The notes beneath the pieces are model-generated. The model had not been told where the DNA came from, made no database searches, and worked only from the letters and a program-made list of their open reading frames with translations. Below are positions 1 through 5,650 of a DNA stretch of 5,650 nucleotides, piece after piece; the stretch's first letter is position 1; every line of letters begins with the position of its first letter. The translations under genes were made by a program, and so were the position numbers. Source of the DNA: Nitrospirota bacterium (GTDB lineage Bacteria > Nitrospirota > Nitrospiria > Nitrospirales > Nitrospiraceae); NCBI GenBank assembly GCA_016235225.1, contig JACRLS010000265.1, positions 1 to 5,650 of the forward strand, given 5' to 3'.

Positions 1-237
1 CTGTTTTCGGATATGAAGATCTCAGGCGCCGGGTCCCACCTCCGTGCCGAAGTGACCTGTACCGGAGGGTTGTACGGGAGGGACGCCAAAACGGGGAAGC
101 GGATCACCCTGGATAGCTGGTTCCGCGAGGTGCACTACCTGGGCAACGAAGAGGGGCGCTGGCGATTTCTTGGCAATGCCGGCGAGGTCCCCACCAATGT
201 GCCGTTCTCGTCTGCCCCCCATCATCCGCTCTTTTAG
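1..237 (+). CDS. C-terminal part of an unrecognised protein (5' end outside window)
   Basis: The frame is open from the first base and ends at TAG (235-237), giving 78 residues. A Met codon at 13 is probably internal, because the frame continues upstream of it and there is no purine-rich ribosome binding site before it. The residues alternate hydrophobic and polar (LRAEVTCTGGLYGRD, then the aromatic-rich WFREVHYLG and RWRFLGNAG), which looks like the end of a beta-rich domain. An NTF2-like or SnoaL-like fold is conceivable but is only an impression. There is no membrane segment in the visible part. The gene converges on the glutathionyl-hydroquinone reductase gene, with about 97 bp between the two stops. 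I do not recognise the family and assign no function. Confidence 0.6.
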   Translation: MFSDMKISGAGSHLRAEVTCTGGLYGRDAKTGKRITLDSWFREVHYLGNEEGRWRFLGNAGEVPTNVPFSSAPHHPLF

Positions 238-265
238 CGGGATGCTGAAAAAACCCGCCACCGGG
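226..265. terminator. Possible weak terminator hairpins between convergent genes
   Basis: On the minus strand CCCG-GTGG-CGGG (265 to 254) is followed at once by six T residues (253-248). This has the form of a short intrinsic terminator for the reductase gene, about 70 bp past its stop. On the plus strand CCGCT (226-230) can pair with AGCGG (236-240) across the stop codon of the left-hand gene, but no T tract follows. The stems are only 4-5 bp, so termination activity is inferred. Confidence 0.35.
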
Positions 266-268
266 AAA

Positions 269-354
269 CGCAGAACGCTGAACGCAGAACGATGAACTCA
301 GAAGATCTTCCACTCAGCGCTCATCGTTCCTCGTTCATCGCTCAGAGTTCAACG
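269..354. repeat. Two opposed arrays of 7-bp repeats around a palindrome
   Basis: From 269 to 303 there are five head-to-tail 7-bp units of the form CGCWGAA (variants CGATGAA and CTCAGAA). From 313 to 354 there are six units of the same family in the opposite orientation, read on plus as YTCANCG variants. Between them lies the perfect 10-bp palindrome GAAGATCTTC (301-310). The arms can pair: GAACGATGA (287-295) is the exact reverse complement of 321-329. The right arm runs into the reductase coding region and supplies its stop codon (335-337) and last few codons. Similar GAACGCTGAACG-type repeats are common, from memory, in Nitrospira intergenic regions. Possible roles are a bidirectional terminator or RNA stabiliser, or a non-functional slipping repeat. 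Confidence 0.85.
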
Positions 355-1288
355 CTTCGCGGCCGTGCGGCGCGCTCAGATCCTGATCGGGGCCGATCGG
401 TACAATGCGGGTGGGATTGATGTCGGCGTGGGTGACGTAGTAGTGCCGCTTGATGTGGTCGAAGTTGACGGTTTCGGCGATGCCATCGGCTTGGTAGAGA
501 TCTTTGAGGTAGCCGAACAGGTTGGGGTAATCGACGATCCGTCGGATATTGCATTTGAAGTGTCCGTGGTAGACAGCGTCGAAACGGACGAGCGTCACAA
601 AGAGGCGCCAGTCGGTCTCGACGACGTGCGGGCCGAACAGGTAGCGGTGATCTCTGAGGCGCGCATCGAGCTGATCGAGCGCCTCGAAGAGCGCCCGGAC
701 GGCATGCTCGTAAGGTCTCTGCGCCGTCGCGAAGCCCGCCAGATACACCCCGTTGTTGATCGTCTCATAAATGAAGGTATTGAGTGCGTCGATCTCTCGT
801 TGGAGGCCGCTCGGGTACAAGTCGAGTGGGCTATTCGTGAACTGGTTGAACTCGCGATTGAACATGCGCATGAGATCGTCGTCGGAGTTGGAGACGATCC
901 GCTTTGTCTCGCTGTCCCACAGCACGGGCACGGTTACGCGCCCCGCGTATGACGGATCTGTCGCCCGGTAGGCCTCGCTGAGAAACTCAAATCTATTGAT
1001 GGGATCCGGGGAATGGCCGGGTCCCTCGCGGAAGGCCCAGCCTCGTTCGTCGCGGATCGGGTCCACGACCGTCATGCCGATCACATCTTCCAGCTTCTTG
1101 AGCATCCGGACGATGATCGTGCGGTGCGCCCAGGGACAGGCCCAGGACACATAGAGATGGTACCGCCCTTTGGCGGCCGGATAGCCGGACCGGCCGTCCG
1201 CCGTGACCCATCCGCGGAACGCGTCCCCTTGGCGCCTAAATTCGCCCTCTGTCGATTGCTCTTTGGGGAATTGGGCTTGCACAGTCAT
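335..1288 (-). CDS. yqjG: Glutathionyl-hydroquinone reductase (xi-class glutathione S-transferase)
   Basis: The product has 317 residues, close to the usual length of this family (YqjG in E. coli, ECM4 in yeast). These cytosolic enzymes use glutathione to reduce glutathionyl-hydroquinones to hydroquinones and release oxidised glutathione. The N-terminal thioredoxin-like domain carries the family motif SWACPWAHR, with the catalytic cysteine at residue 51. The helical domain contains DWRLFVTLVRFDAVY (226-240), GHFKCNIRRI (242-251), DYPNLFGYLKDLYQ and the terminal signature HIKRHYYVTHADINPT (278-293). The ATG at 1288 has a GAGGG ribosome binding site (1295-1299) at 6-nt spacing. Two oddities: the usual SNES at the glutathione gamma-glutamyl contact reads SNSD (133-136), and the last residues ALNSER come from the 7-bp repeat array. 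The gene stands alone on its strand, about 295 bp from the CBS gene. The family call is very secure; the symbol is borrowed from E. coli. Confidence 0.93.
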   Translation of the reverse strand: MTVQAQFPKEQSTEGEFRRQGDAFRGWVTADGRSGYPAAKGRYHLYVSWACPWAHRTIIVRMLKKLEDVIGMTVVDPIRDERGWAFREGPGHSPDPINRFEFLSEAYRATDPSYAGRVTVPVLWDSETKRIVSNSDDDLMRMFNREFNQFTNSPLDLYPSGLQREIDALNTFIYETINNGVYLAGFATAQRPYEHAVRALFEALDQLDARLRDHRYLFGPHVVETDWRLFVTLVRFDAVYHGHFKCNIRRIVDYPNLFGYLKDLYQADGIAETVNFDHIKRHYYVTHADINPTRIVPIGPDQDLSAPHGREALNSER

Positions 1289-1583
1289 GGTGGGCCCTCA
1301 GACGCTCCGACCGGCTCATAAGAACGCGGCGCCGCCCCCGCACCCAGGAGCGAGCCAGTATCTCACAGATACCGGCTTCATCCTACCACCTGGCTTGTCA
1401 CCCCGTTCCCTCGGCGATCTATGCCATGATCCTTGAGGAACGGAGAATGCGTGTGGCGAGTGCTCATCGCGCACGGTGTGGGGCGTATCGTCGGCGGACG
1501 GCTTCGCGCATGCACCAAACAGGATGGTGTCTGTGATCACCGCAAAGGTACACGGCCCGTCACTTCGGAGAAAGAGAATCGGC
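1289..1583. other. Intergenic stretch without a supported gene
   Basis: This is the region between the end of the CBS gene and the start of the reductase gene, both on minus, so it should hold the 3' end signals of the former and the promoter of the latter. A 74-codon minus frame (1316-1540, GTG start) has no ribosome binding site and no recognisable motif. An imperfect inverted repeat pairs CCGTTCC (1403-1409) with GGAACGG (1437-1443) around a loop of about 27 nt, with no T tract after it. An 8-bp palindrome GTGATCAC lies at 1533-1540. I saw no convincing -35/-10 pair. Confidence 0.5.
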
Positions 1584-1919
1584 TCAGGGATGGGGAGTCG
1601 GAACGGGAAGAGACGCTTTCAGCAAATCTCTCCAGGAGATGATGCCCTCAAGCGTGCCGTCTTCGGTGACGACCGGGAGGCAGGAGACGCCTGTCTCAAT
1701 CAAGACTTGGGCGGCGGCTGCGAGAGGCGTGTCGGGTCTCACTGTGATGGGATTTCGACTCATGACGAGATGAATGCGCTTATTCAATGTTGCATGATCT
1801 CGATCTGTCTCGGAGAGCGTGCCGGCATAGGGGCTTATCGCCTTGAGCAAGTCTCGATCCGAGATGATGCCAGTCATGCGTTCGCCGGTTGTGATGCTGC
1901 GTGGGGTTGGATTGATCAT
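1584..1919 (-). CDS. Small CBS-domain protein with a shortened first CBS domain
   Basis: The product has 111 residues. The second CBS domain is complete (about 51-103): VMSRNPITVRPDTPL, then VSCLPVVTEDGTLEGIISWRDLLKA. The linker (28-50) resembles that of tandem CBS proteins in which two domains pair to bind adenine nucleotides. The first domain is abnormal. Residues 1-15 (MINPTPRSITTGERM) look like a normal CBS start, but the next residues TGIISDRDLLKA are the end of a CBS domain. About 25 residues of helix and strand present in domain 2 are absent. The start is firm: GGAGG (1926-1930) lies 6 nt from the ATG, and the frame is closed upstream by TAG at 1938-1940. The gene is 58 nt behind the nicotinate phosphoribosyltransferase gene, so probably co-transcribed. 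It may be a regulatory subunit, an altered single-CBS protein that dimerises, or a decaying gene. Confidence 0.8.
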   Translation of the reverse strand: MINPTPRSITTGERMTGIISDRDLLKAISPYAGTLSETDRDHATLNKRIHLVMSRNPITVRPDTPLAAAAQVLIETGVSCLPVVTEDGTLEGIISWRDLLKASLPVPTPHP

Positions 1920-1925
1920 CCGCTG

Positions 1926-1930
1926 CCTCC
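1926..1930 (-). promoter_or_regulatory. Ribosome binding site of the CBS gene
   Basis: GGAGG on the minus strand, 6 nt before the ATG at 1919. It fixes the start of the shortened CBS protein and argues that the short form is translated, rather than being only the tail of a longer frame. Confidence 0.75.
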
Positions 1931-1977
1931 GATCAACCTATTCGATGGCGCCGTTATCGGATGGATCGGGCCGGTTC

Positions 1978-3318
1978 TTAACCCACCCCCCGTTCATCCA
2001 CCGTTCGGGCAAGGTCATGCAGGGCTGGCGCGATGCGCACATCATAGGGAGTGCCGGGGGAGAGCGGACGAAGTTGCTCCGGAAGTCCCTCCAATTCAGC
2101 GGCGACGTGCTTCCGAATCGCATCGAGCGCGGGTGAAGGAGCCGACCGGCGTCCCCTTTGCATGACCGGATGGAGCAGGGGCTCCCCTGGCTGAACATCG
2201 CTCACGAGGGTGATGACGTCATGGGCCGGCCGGCCGTTCGGGCCGGAGGTGCGAAAGACCTGCTTGCGCCCCGGCCACGTCGCCTTGCCTTCTGAGCGTT
2301 TCCGGCATGGTCTCCCGGCATATTCTTGCAGTTTGTAGGCGCAATCGAGGGCGGGAGCGTCCGAGGACGTCGTCATGGCCGTGCCGACAGCGAAGAGGTC
2401 GATCGGCGCCCGGCTCGCAATCAGCGCTTGGAGCCGGTACTCATCGAGATTGCCGCTGGCAAGAATCCGCGTCTCTGTGAGCCCGCCCTCGTCTAGAATG
2501 CGACGGACGTTCCGTGCATGCTCGGCCAGATCTCCGCTGTCCAACCGGACACCCTTGATCGTCATCCCTCTTGCCTTCAGGCGGGGGGCGAGCGCAACGA
2601 CCTTCCGGGCCGCGGCCTCCGTGTCGTACGTGTCGATCAAGAGAAAGACGTTCTCCGGATGGGCCTCGGCAAAATGTTCGAAGGCGGTCGATTCATTCTG
2701 ATGGGCTTGGACGAACGAGTGAGCCATCGTCCCGTAGATCGGTACCCCGTAGACCTTTCCGGCCAGCACGGTCGCAGTTCCGGCAAATCCGGCGAGATAA
2801 CTTGCCCGCGCGGCCAGTAATCCGGCCTCCGCCCCATGCGCCCGACGCAGCCCGAAGTCGATGAGCGGCTTGTCCACCGCCGCCATGACCGAGCGCACGG
2901 CCTTGGAGGCGATCATCGTTTGGAAATTGAGGAGGTTCATGATCCTGGTTTCCACGAGCTGGGCTTGAGGCAGAGGCGCGGTCACGCGCAGGATTGGTTC
3001 ATGAGGAAAGAAGACGGTGCCCTCCGGCATCGCCGCGACGTCGCCGGTGAAGCGTAGATGCTCGAGGTAATTCAAGCAGGGGCGCGTGAGATGCTGCGTG
3101 TGTGCCAGCCAGTCCAGTTCGTCGTGTGTGAAGCGGAGGGATTCGAGAAATTCGAGCACCTGCTCAAGTCCCGCCGCAATCATGAAGTTGCGGTGATCCG
3201 GCAATTTTCTCACGAAGAACTCGAAGACGGCGGTCTCCATCATGCCCTGCTCCACGTAGGCTTGGAGCATGGTCAGTTGGTACAGGTCGGTCAGCAGCGG
3301 GCTGGCGGACGGAGTCAT
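1978..3318 (-). CDS. pncB: Nicotinate phosphoribosyltransferase
   Basis: The product (446 residues) joins nicotinate with phosphoribosyl pyrophosphate, using ATP, to give nicotinate mononucleotide in the Preiss-Handler route to NAD; it is cytosolic. Family landmarks in order: LLTDLYQLTM (8-17), EFFVRKLP (33-40), the FGLRRAHGAEAGLLAARASYL block (155-175), GTMAHSFVQAH (196-206), LLIDTYDT (226-233), GVRLDSGDLAEHAR (256-269), ILASGNLDEY (285-294), FAVGTAMTTSSDAPALDCAYKL (309-330) and KRSEGKATWPGRKQVFR (340-356). His200 lies at the position expected of the phosphorylated histidine of this family. I chose ATG 3318 over an in-frame ATG at 3339: it overlaps the nicotinamidase stop as ATGA, and GGAGG (3329-3333) lies 10 nt before it, whereas 3339 has no such site. 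The overlap suggests translational coupling. Length and motifs appear intact. Confidence 0.95.
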   Translation of the reverse strand: MTPSASPLLTDLYQLTMLQAYVEQGMMETAVFEFFVRKLPDHRNFMIAAGLEQVLEFLESLRFTHDELDWLAHTQHLTRPCLNYLEHLRFTGDVAAMPEGTVFFPHEPILRVTAPLPQAQLVETRIMNLLNFQTMIASKAVRSVMAAVDKPLIDFGLRRAHGAEAGLLAARASYLAGFAGTATVLAGKVYGVPIYGTMAHSFVQAHQNESTAFEHFAEAHPENVFLLIDTYDTEAAARKVVALAPRLKARGMTIKGVRLDSGDLAEHARNVRRILDEGGLTETRILASGNLDEYRLQALIASRAPIDLFAVGTAMTTSSDAPALDCAYKLQEYAGRPCRKRSEGKATWPGRKQVFRTSGPNGRPAHDVITLVSDVQPGEPLLHPVMQRGRRSAPSPALDAIRKHVAAELEGLPEQLRPLSPGTPYDVRIAPALHDLARTVDERGVG

Positions 3319-3896
3319 GCAGCCAGGTCCTCCAGACACATCGGCATTGCGCCGAGGCGTACCATTTCGGCTTCGGCTTGCGGTCCATCGCCCGGCCGGA
3401 CGTTGACGGCACGGATGGCATCCGTCAGCAGGAAGACATCATAACCGAGTGCCCGAGCGTCCTTCACGCTGTTCAGCACGCAGTAGTCGGTCGCCAGGCC
3501 TCCGACAAAGACGCGTCGAATGCCGAGCGCTTGGAGATGTCGATGCAGCGGCGTATCCTGGAACGCCGAGTAGGCCTCGCTGCTGCGGTCGATCGCTTTA
3601 TAGATCAGGACGGCTGCGGGGGGCGTGCGGAAGGGGGCTGGGGGCAACGCGCCCGCTGTTCCCGCCACGCAATGCACGGGCCAGGGACCGCCTCGGTCAC
3701 GGAATGAGCAATGATCGGGTGGATGCCAATCCCTCGTCAGAAAGGTCGGGAGTCCCTGACGCTCGAACAGTGCGAGGTACCGTTCTACAATCGGGACAAT
3801 CTCATCCCCTCCTTCCACCCCCAAGGCGCCCCCGGGCAGGAAGTCATTCTGGATATCGGCGATGAGCAGCGCATCGCCCGGTTGCAGTCGTTCCAT
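3315..3896 (-). CDS. pncA: Nicotinamidase (isochorismatase-like hydrolase)
   Basis: The product (193 residues) hydrolyses nicotinamide to nicotinate and ammonia, feeding the phosphoribosyltransferase encoded next. The catalytic triad of the family is visible: Asp14 in LLIADIQNDFLPGG, Lys100 in LIYKAIDRSSEAYSAF, and Cys139 in GGLATDYCVLNSVKDA. The metal-binding set is Asp56, His58 and His62 in TRDWHPPDHCSF, followed by the typical WPVHCVAGTAGA. A longer frame runs to 3998, but its first 34 residues have no family character. ATG 3896 has an AAGGAAG ribosome binding site (3903-3909) at 6-nt spacing and puts the catalytic Asp at its usual distance from the N-terminus. It is the first gene of the NAD-salvage cluster. 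A wider isochorismatase-family hydrolase is the alternative, but the motifs and the neighbour strongly favour nicotinamidase. Confidence 0.94.
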   Translation of the reverse strand: MERLQPGDALLIADIQNDFLPGGALGVEGGDEIVPIVERYLALFERQGLPTFLTRDWHPPDHCSFRDRGGPWPVHCVAGTAGALPPAPFRTPPAAVLIYKAIDRSSEAYSAFQDTPLHRHLQALGIRRVFVGGLATDYCVLNSVKDARALGYDVFLLTDAIRAVNVRPGDGPQAEAEMVRLGAMPMCLEDLAA

Positions 3897-3902
3897 GCCG
3901 GT

Positions 3903-3936
3903 CTTCCTTGCTTGCACGATAAAGGCCCAAATTGTA
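3903..3936 (-). promoter_or_regulatory. Ribosome binding site and possible -10 box of the NAD-salvage cluster
   Basis: AAGGAAG (3903-3909) lies 6 nt before the nicotinamidase ATG and decides that start. Upstream on the same strand TACAAT (3936-3931) matches a sigma-70 -10 box at five of six positions, but I find no good -35 hexamer at the usual spacing. The promoter part is tentative. Confidence 0.45.
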
Positions 3937-3949
3937 GGGCACTCGTGGG

Positions 3950-4471
3950 GTGCGGCGCTACTGTGCAACAAGCCCGGTCGACGAGCTGGGGATTGCACTC
4001 GCGTCGCATCTCGCGGCGAGAAAGGTCGCTCAACGGATGGCCGACAGCGCCAGAGAGGTGTTAGTGGAGGCCGGGCATCAGCCGGCCATCCAACTGGTTG
4101 AGGATACGACCGCGCAGCAGCCGGGGGCGGTCTTGGCCCTCTTTGCCGATCTTTACGGCGGAGTGCGTCTGGGGGCCGACCGAGCCGGAGCCTTTCGGCG
4201 TTCAGCCGAACGCATCGGCCACTCTGCGGCCCGTTAACTCCTTCAGACGCTGGAGACCCATGCGACGGTCGATCGGTTCGCCGCCGATCAACTCATCCCG
4301 TTTGCGGCCCTCGCGGAAGGCCCAAGCCCGATCATCATCCCGCGCGCCTCAGACCATACCGTGACCAACGCCTGACTCGCCGGAGTATTTCTTGGGGCCA
4401 AGGTGGACGTCCAGGACCACGCCGTATCGATTTCGGGGATAGGCTACCAACCGCAGCCCTTCAAAGCCTAG
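3950..4471 (+). pseudogene. rtcA: RNA 3'-terminal phosphate cyclase remnant (C-terminal half)
   Basis: Read in one frame this stretch encodes the second half of RtcA, which converts RNA 3'-phosphate ends to 2',3'-cyclic phosphate. Recognisable blocks are VAQRMADSAREVLVEAG, LVEDTTAQQPGAVLALFADL, GVRLGADRAGAF, RSAERIGHSAAR, then ADQLIPFAALAEGP and SDHTVTNA, matching E. coli ADQLVLPMALAGAG and SCHLLTN. The codon for the catalytic histidine (His309 in E. coli) survives at 4355-4357. Two stops break the frame: TAA at 4235-4237, where homologues have a residue such as Glu, and TGA at 4373-4375, where a Trp codon one base away would fit. The frame then runs to a natural-looking end at TAG 4469-4471. 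No frameshift is needed over about 160 codons. The N-terminal half is missing; homology begins near 3995 and the codons from 3950 to there are unlike RtcA. It faces away from the nicotinamidase gene. Two sequencing errors could explain the stops, but not the missing half. Confidence 0.85.
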
Positions 4472-4521
4472 GCTCCTGCCCGCAGTTAATGGGAAGGGTG
4501 GCCCTCCAAGATGTGGCATTC

Positions 4522-4764
4522 TTAGGCCTGACTCAGGATCTCCCGCTCCGCTTGAAGCCAGTCTTCGAGGTCGCTGCCGTGCTGAGAGCCCCGATGTTCG
4601 AACAGCTCGTAGGCCCGTTGGGCAATACGGAGGCGCAGGTCATCGCAGGGCGAAACCGGTGAGCTCAACGGTGGCTCCACAGGACGCCTGGTCTCGCTCC
4701 CCTTCTTCAGCAGACCTCGGATTGTCCGTTCGACCGTCTCTGCCAATGTCGCCTGCGATATCAT
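4522..4764 (-). CDS. DUF2934 domain protein
   Basis: This is an 80-residue soluble protein. The C-terminal half has the DUF2934 pattern: RLRIAQRAYELFEHRGSQHG (44-63) followed by SDLEDWLQAEREIL (64-77). These are two helices joined by the family's turn, with the conserved Asp-x-Glu-Asp/His-Trp-Leu core. The N-terminal half (1-40) is low in complexity and probably flexible. The function of DUF2934 proteins is unknown; they are frequent as small stand-alone proteins in Nitrospirae and soil or freshwater Proteobacteria. The start has an unusually perfect AAGGAGG site (4769-4775) four nt before the ATG, lying in the 12-nt gap after the guanylyltransferase stop. The two genes are therefore probably co-transcribed. 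The product may be made at a higher level than its upstream neighbour. Confidence 0.85.
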   Translation of the reverse strand: MISQATLAETVERTIRGLLKKGSETRRPVEPPLSSPVSPCDDLRLRIAQRAYELFEHRGSQHGSDLEDWLQAEREILSQA

Positions 4765-4776
4765 GATTCCTCCTTG

Positions 4777-5650
4777 TCATCCCCGCGCATTTGCCGTCAC
4801 GCGGCTGTCTCGAACCATCGCAGCAATCGGCGCAAATGGACGATCCAGGCAAGCCAGCGGGAACGCGGGCTTGCGGTCGATCCGCCGCAACATATCCATG
4901 ATCCGCTCGGGTCGTCCCCAATCGCTCCACAGCACGCCCGTGAGCTCGATCACGGCGACGCGCGCGGGAGCGCGCTGCAACAAGGCTGATGAGAAATTGT
5001 AGGCCGGCATCTGCCGGTAAATGGACTCAAGTACCCGGCCTTCATCTGGCTGATCGACGGCCTGGCCCAGCCGCTCGAAGAGCGACATCAGGTCCGGGAA
5101 ACATTCCCATCCGATCGTCCACAGCGCGTTCACCTTGGCCGTGAGGACTAACGTGTTCCAGAGCGCTCCGGAGCGCAACGCGGCGTCGGCTTGCGCTGCC
5201 GAAGGTTTCTCCAGGAAGGAACTGATGGCCCGCACGGGCCCGTCCGGAGTCTTTACGAGGGGAGAGCCAGGCTGGATCCAGCCATACTCCAACTCGAGGC
5301 GATCGGGCTGGACCCCGAGGAGGACCAGCCGATCGGGAAAGCCCTCCGCTGTCGAGACCGCTTGCTGCACGACAGCCAGAAAGCGCTCTTCCGGGTAGAC
5401 GAAATGGTCCGATGGGAAAAGGACCACGGTGGCGTTGGGATCGCGAGCCCGGATAGAGGCCAGGGGGAGGTACACACCGGCTGCCGTATCGCGATTCGAC
5501 GGCTGAACCAGGAGGGTTCCCCCATGGCTCTGTTGGAGTTGGGCCAAAGCCTCACGTTGATGGCTTCGAGCGATCACCGCCATGGTGCGCTCCGGAGGGG
5601 TAAGGTGAGAAGCTCGGTCCACGGTGTGTTGGAACATGGATCGGCTTCCC
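4777..5650 (-). CDS. Mannose-1-phosphate guanylyltransferase, 5' end beyond the window
   Basis: The frame is open to the right edge: codons for Gly-Ser-Arg-Ser precede the Met at 5637, and GSRSMFQHT reads as an internal part of a sugar nucleotidyltransferase, so that Met is not the start. The missing part should hold the GGxGxRL nucleotide-binding loop. Visible motifs, numbered from Met 5637: MFQHTVDRA (1-9), QPSNRDTAAG (45-54), VLFPSDHFV (72-80, metal and phosphate site), LEYGWIQPG (116-124), SSFLEKPS (139-146), SGALWNT (156-162), PAYNFSSALL (211-220) and TGVLWSDWGRPE (233-244). These fit the enzyme that makes GDP-mannose from GTP and mannose-1-phosphate for polysaccharide synthesis. There is no C-terminal isomerase domain, so it is not the bifunctional ManC/AlgA type. 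A related sugar-1-phosphate nucleotidyltransferase with another substrate cannot be excluded. Confidence 0.88.
   Translation of the reverse strand, partial: GSRSMFQHTVDRASHLTPPERTMAVIARSHQREALAQLQQSHGGTLLVQPSNRDTAAGVYLPLASIRARDPNATVVLFPSDHFVYPEERFLAVVQQAVSTAEGFPDRLVLLGVQPDRLELEYGWIQPGSPLVKTPDGPVRAISSFLEKPSAAQADAALRSGALWNTLVLTAKVNALWTIGWECFPDLMSLFERLGQAVDQPDEGRVLESIYRQMPAYNFSSALLQRAPARVAVIELTGVLWSDWGRPERIMDMLRRIDRKPAFPLACLDRPFAPIAAMVRDSRVTANARG

Noticed and set aside
269..354. CRISPR array
   Set aside because: The units are 7 bp, contiguous and without spacers, and the two halves are in opposite orientation.
365..952. 195-residue plus-strand open frame
   Set aside because: It lies wholly antisense to the well-supported hydroquinone reductase gene and has no ribosome binding site or family motif. 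Long antisense frames are expected at this GC content.
1403..1443. Intrinsic terminator after the CBS gene
   Set aside because: The stem is interrupted, the loop is long and no T tract follows on either strand.
1316..1540. 74-codon minus-strand frame in the intergenic stretch
   Set aside because: It has a GTG start without a ribosome binding site and no recognisable motif, with a proline- and glycine-rich composition as in random GC-rich DNA.
1476..2165. 229-residue plus-strand open frame
   Set aside because: It is antisense to the CBS gene and the end of the phosphoribosyltransferase gene, both of which have clear motifs and start signals.
3319..3339. Start of nicotinate phosphoribosyltransferase at the upstream ATG (3339)
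   Set aside because: The seven extra residues are not family-like and no ribosome binding site precedes them, whereas ATG 3318 overlaps the upstream stop and has GGAGG.
3897..3998. N-terminal extension of nicotinamidase to 3998
   Set aside because: The 34 extra residues lack family similarity and overlap the ribosome binding site of the better start at 3896.

Overview
This is a GC-rich bacterial window with tightly packed genes, almost all on the minus strand. The gene families (a xi-class glutathione transferase, a DUF2934 protein, a short mannose-1-phosphate guanylyltransferase) and an array of 7-bp repeats of the GAACGCTGAACG kind remind me of Nitrospira. That assignment rests on memory of similar sequences and could not be tested here.

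Layout, left to right. Positions 1-237 (+) hold the 3' end of an unrecognised gene. It converges on a glutathionyl-hydroquinone reductase gene (335-1288, -). The gap between them, and the last codons of the reductase gene, are built from two opposed arrays of 7-bp repeats. Positions 1289-1583 carry no gene I can support. Next comes a minus-strand cluster read from about 3900 down to 1584: nicotinamidase (3315-3896), nicotinate phosphoribosyltransferase (1978-3318, joined by a 4-bp ATGA overlap), and a small CBS-domain protein (1584-1919). Positions about 3950-4471 (+) hold the decayed C-terminal half of an RNA 3'-phosphate cyclase gene (rtcA) with two internal stops. The right end is a minus-strand pair: a mannose-1-phosphate guanylyltransferase that runs off the window (4777-5650) and, 12 bp downstream, a DUF2934 protein (4522-4764).

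The first two genes of the central cluster form a complete two-step NAD salvage module: nicotinamide to nicotinate, then nicotinate to nicotinate mononucleotide. The CBS protein behind them may sense an adenine nucleotide, but its first CBS domain seems to have lost its middle. The right-hand pair belongs to GDP-mannose supply for surface polysaccharide.

I do not see a clearly new multi-gene system. The features most worth a second look are the opposed heptad arrays that supply the end of a coding sequence, the CBS gene with an apparent in-frame internal deletion behind an intact ribosome binding site, and the rtcA remnant that still encodes the catalytic histidine motif.
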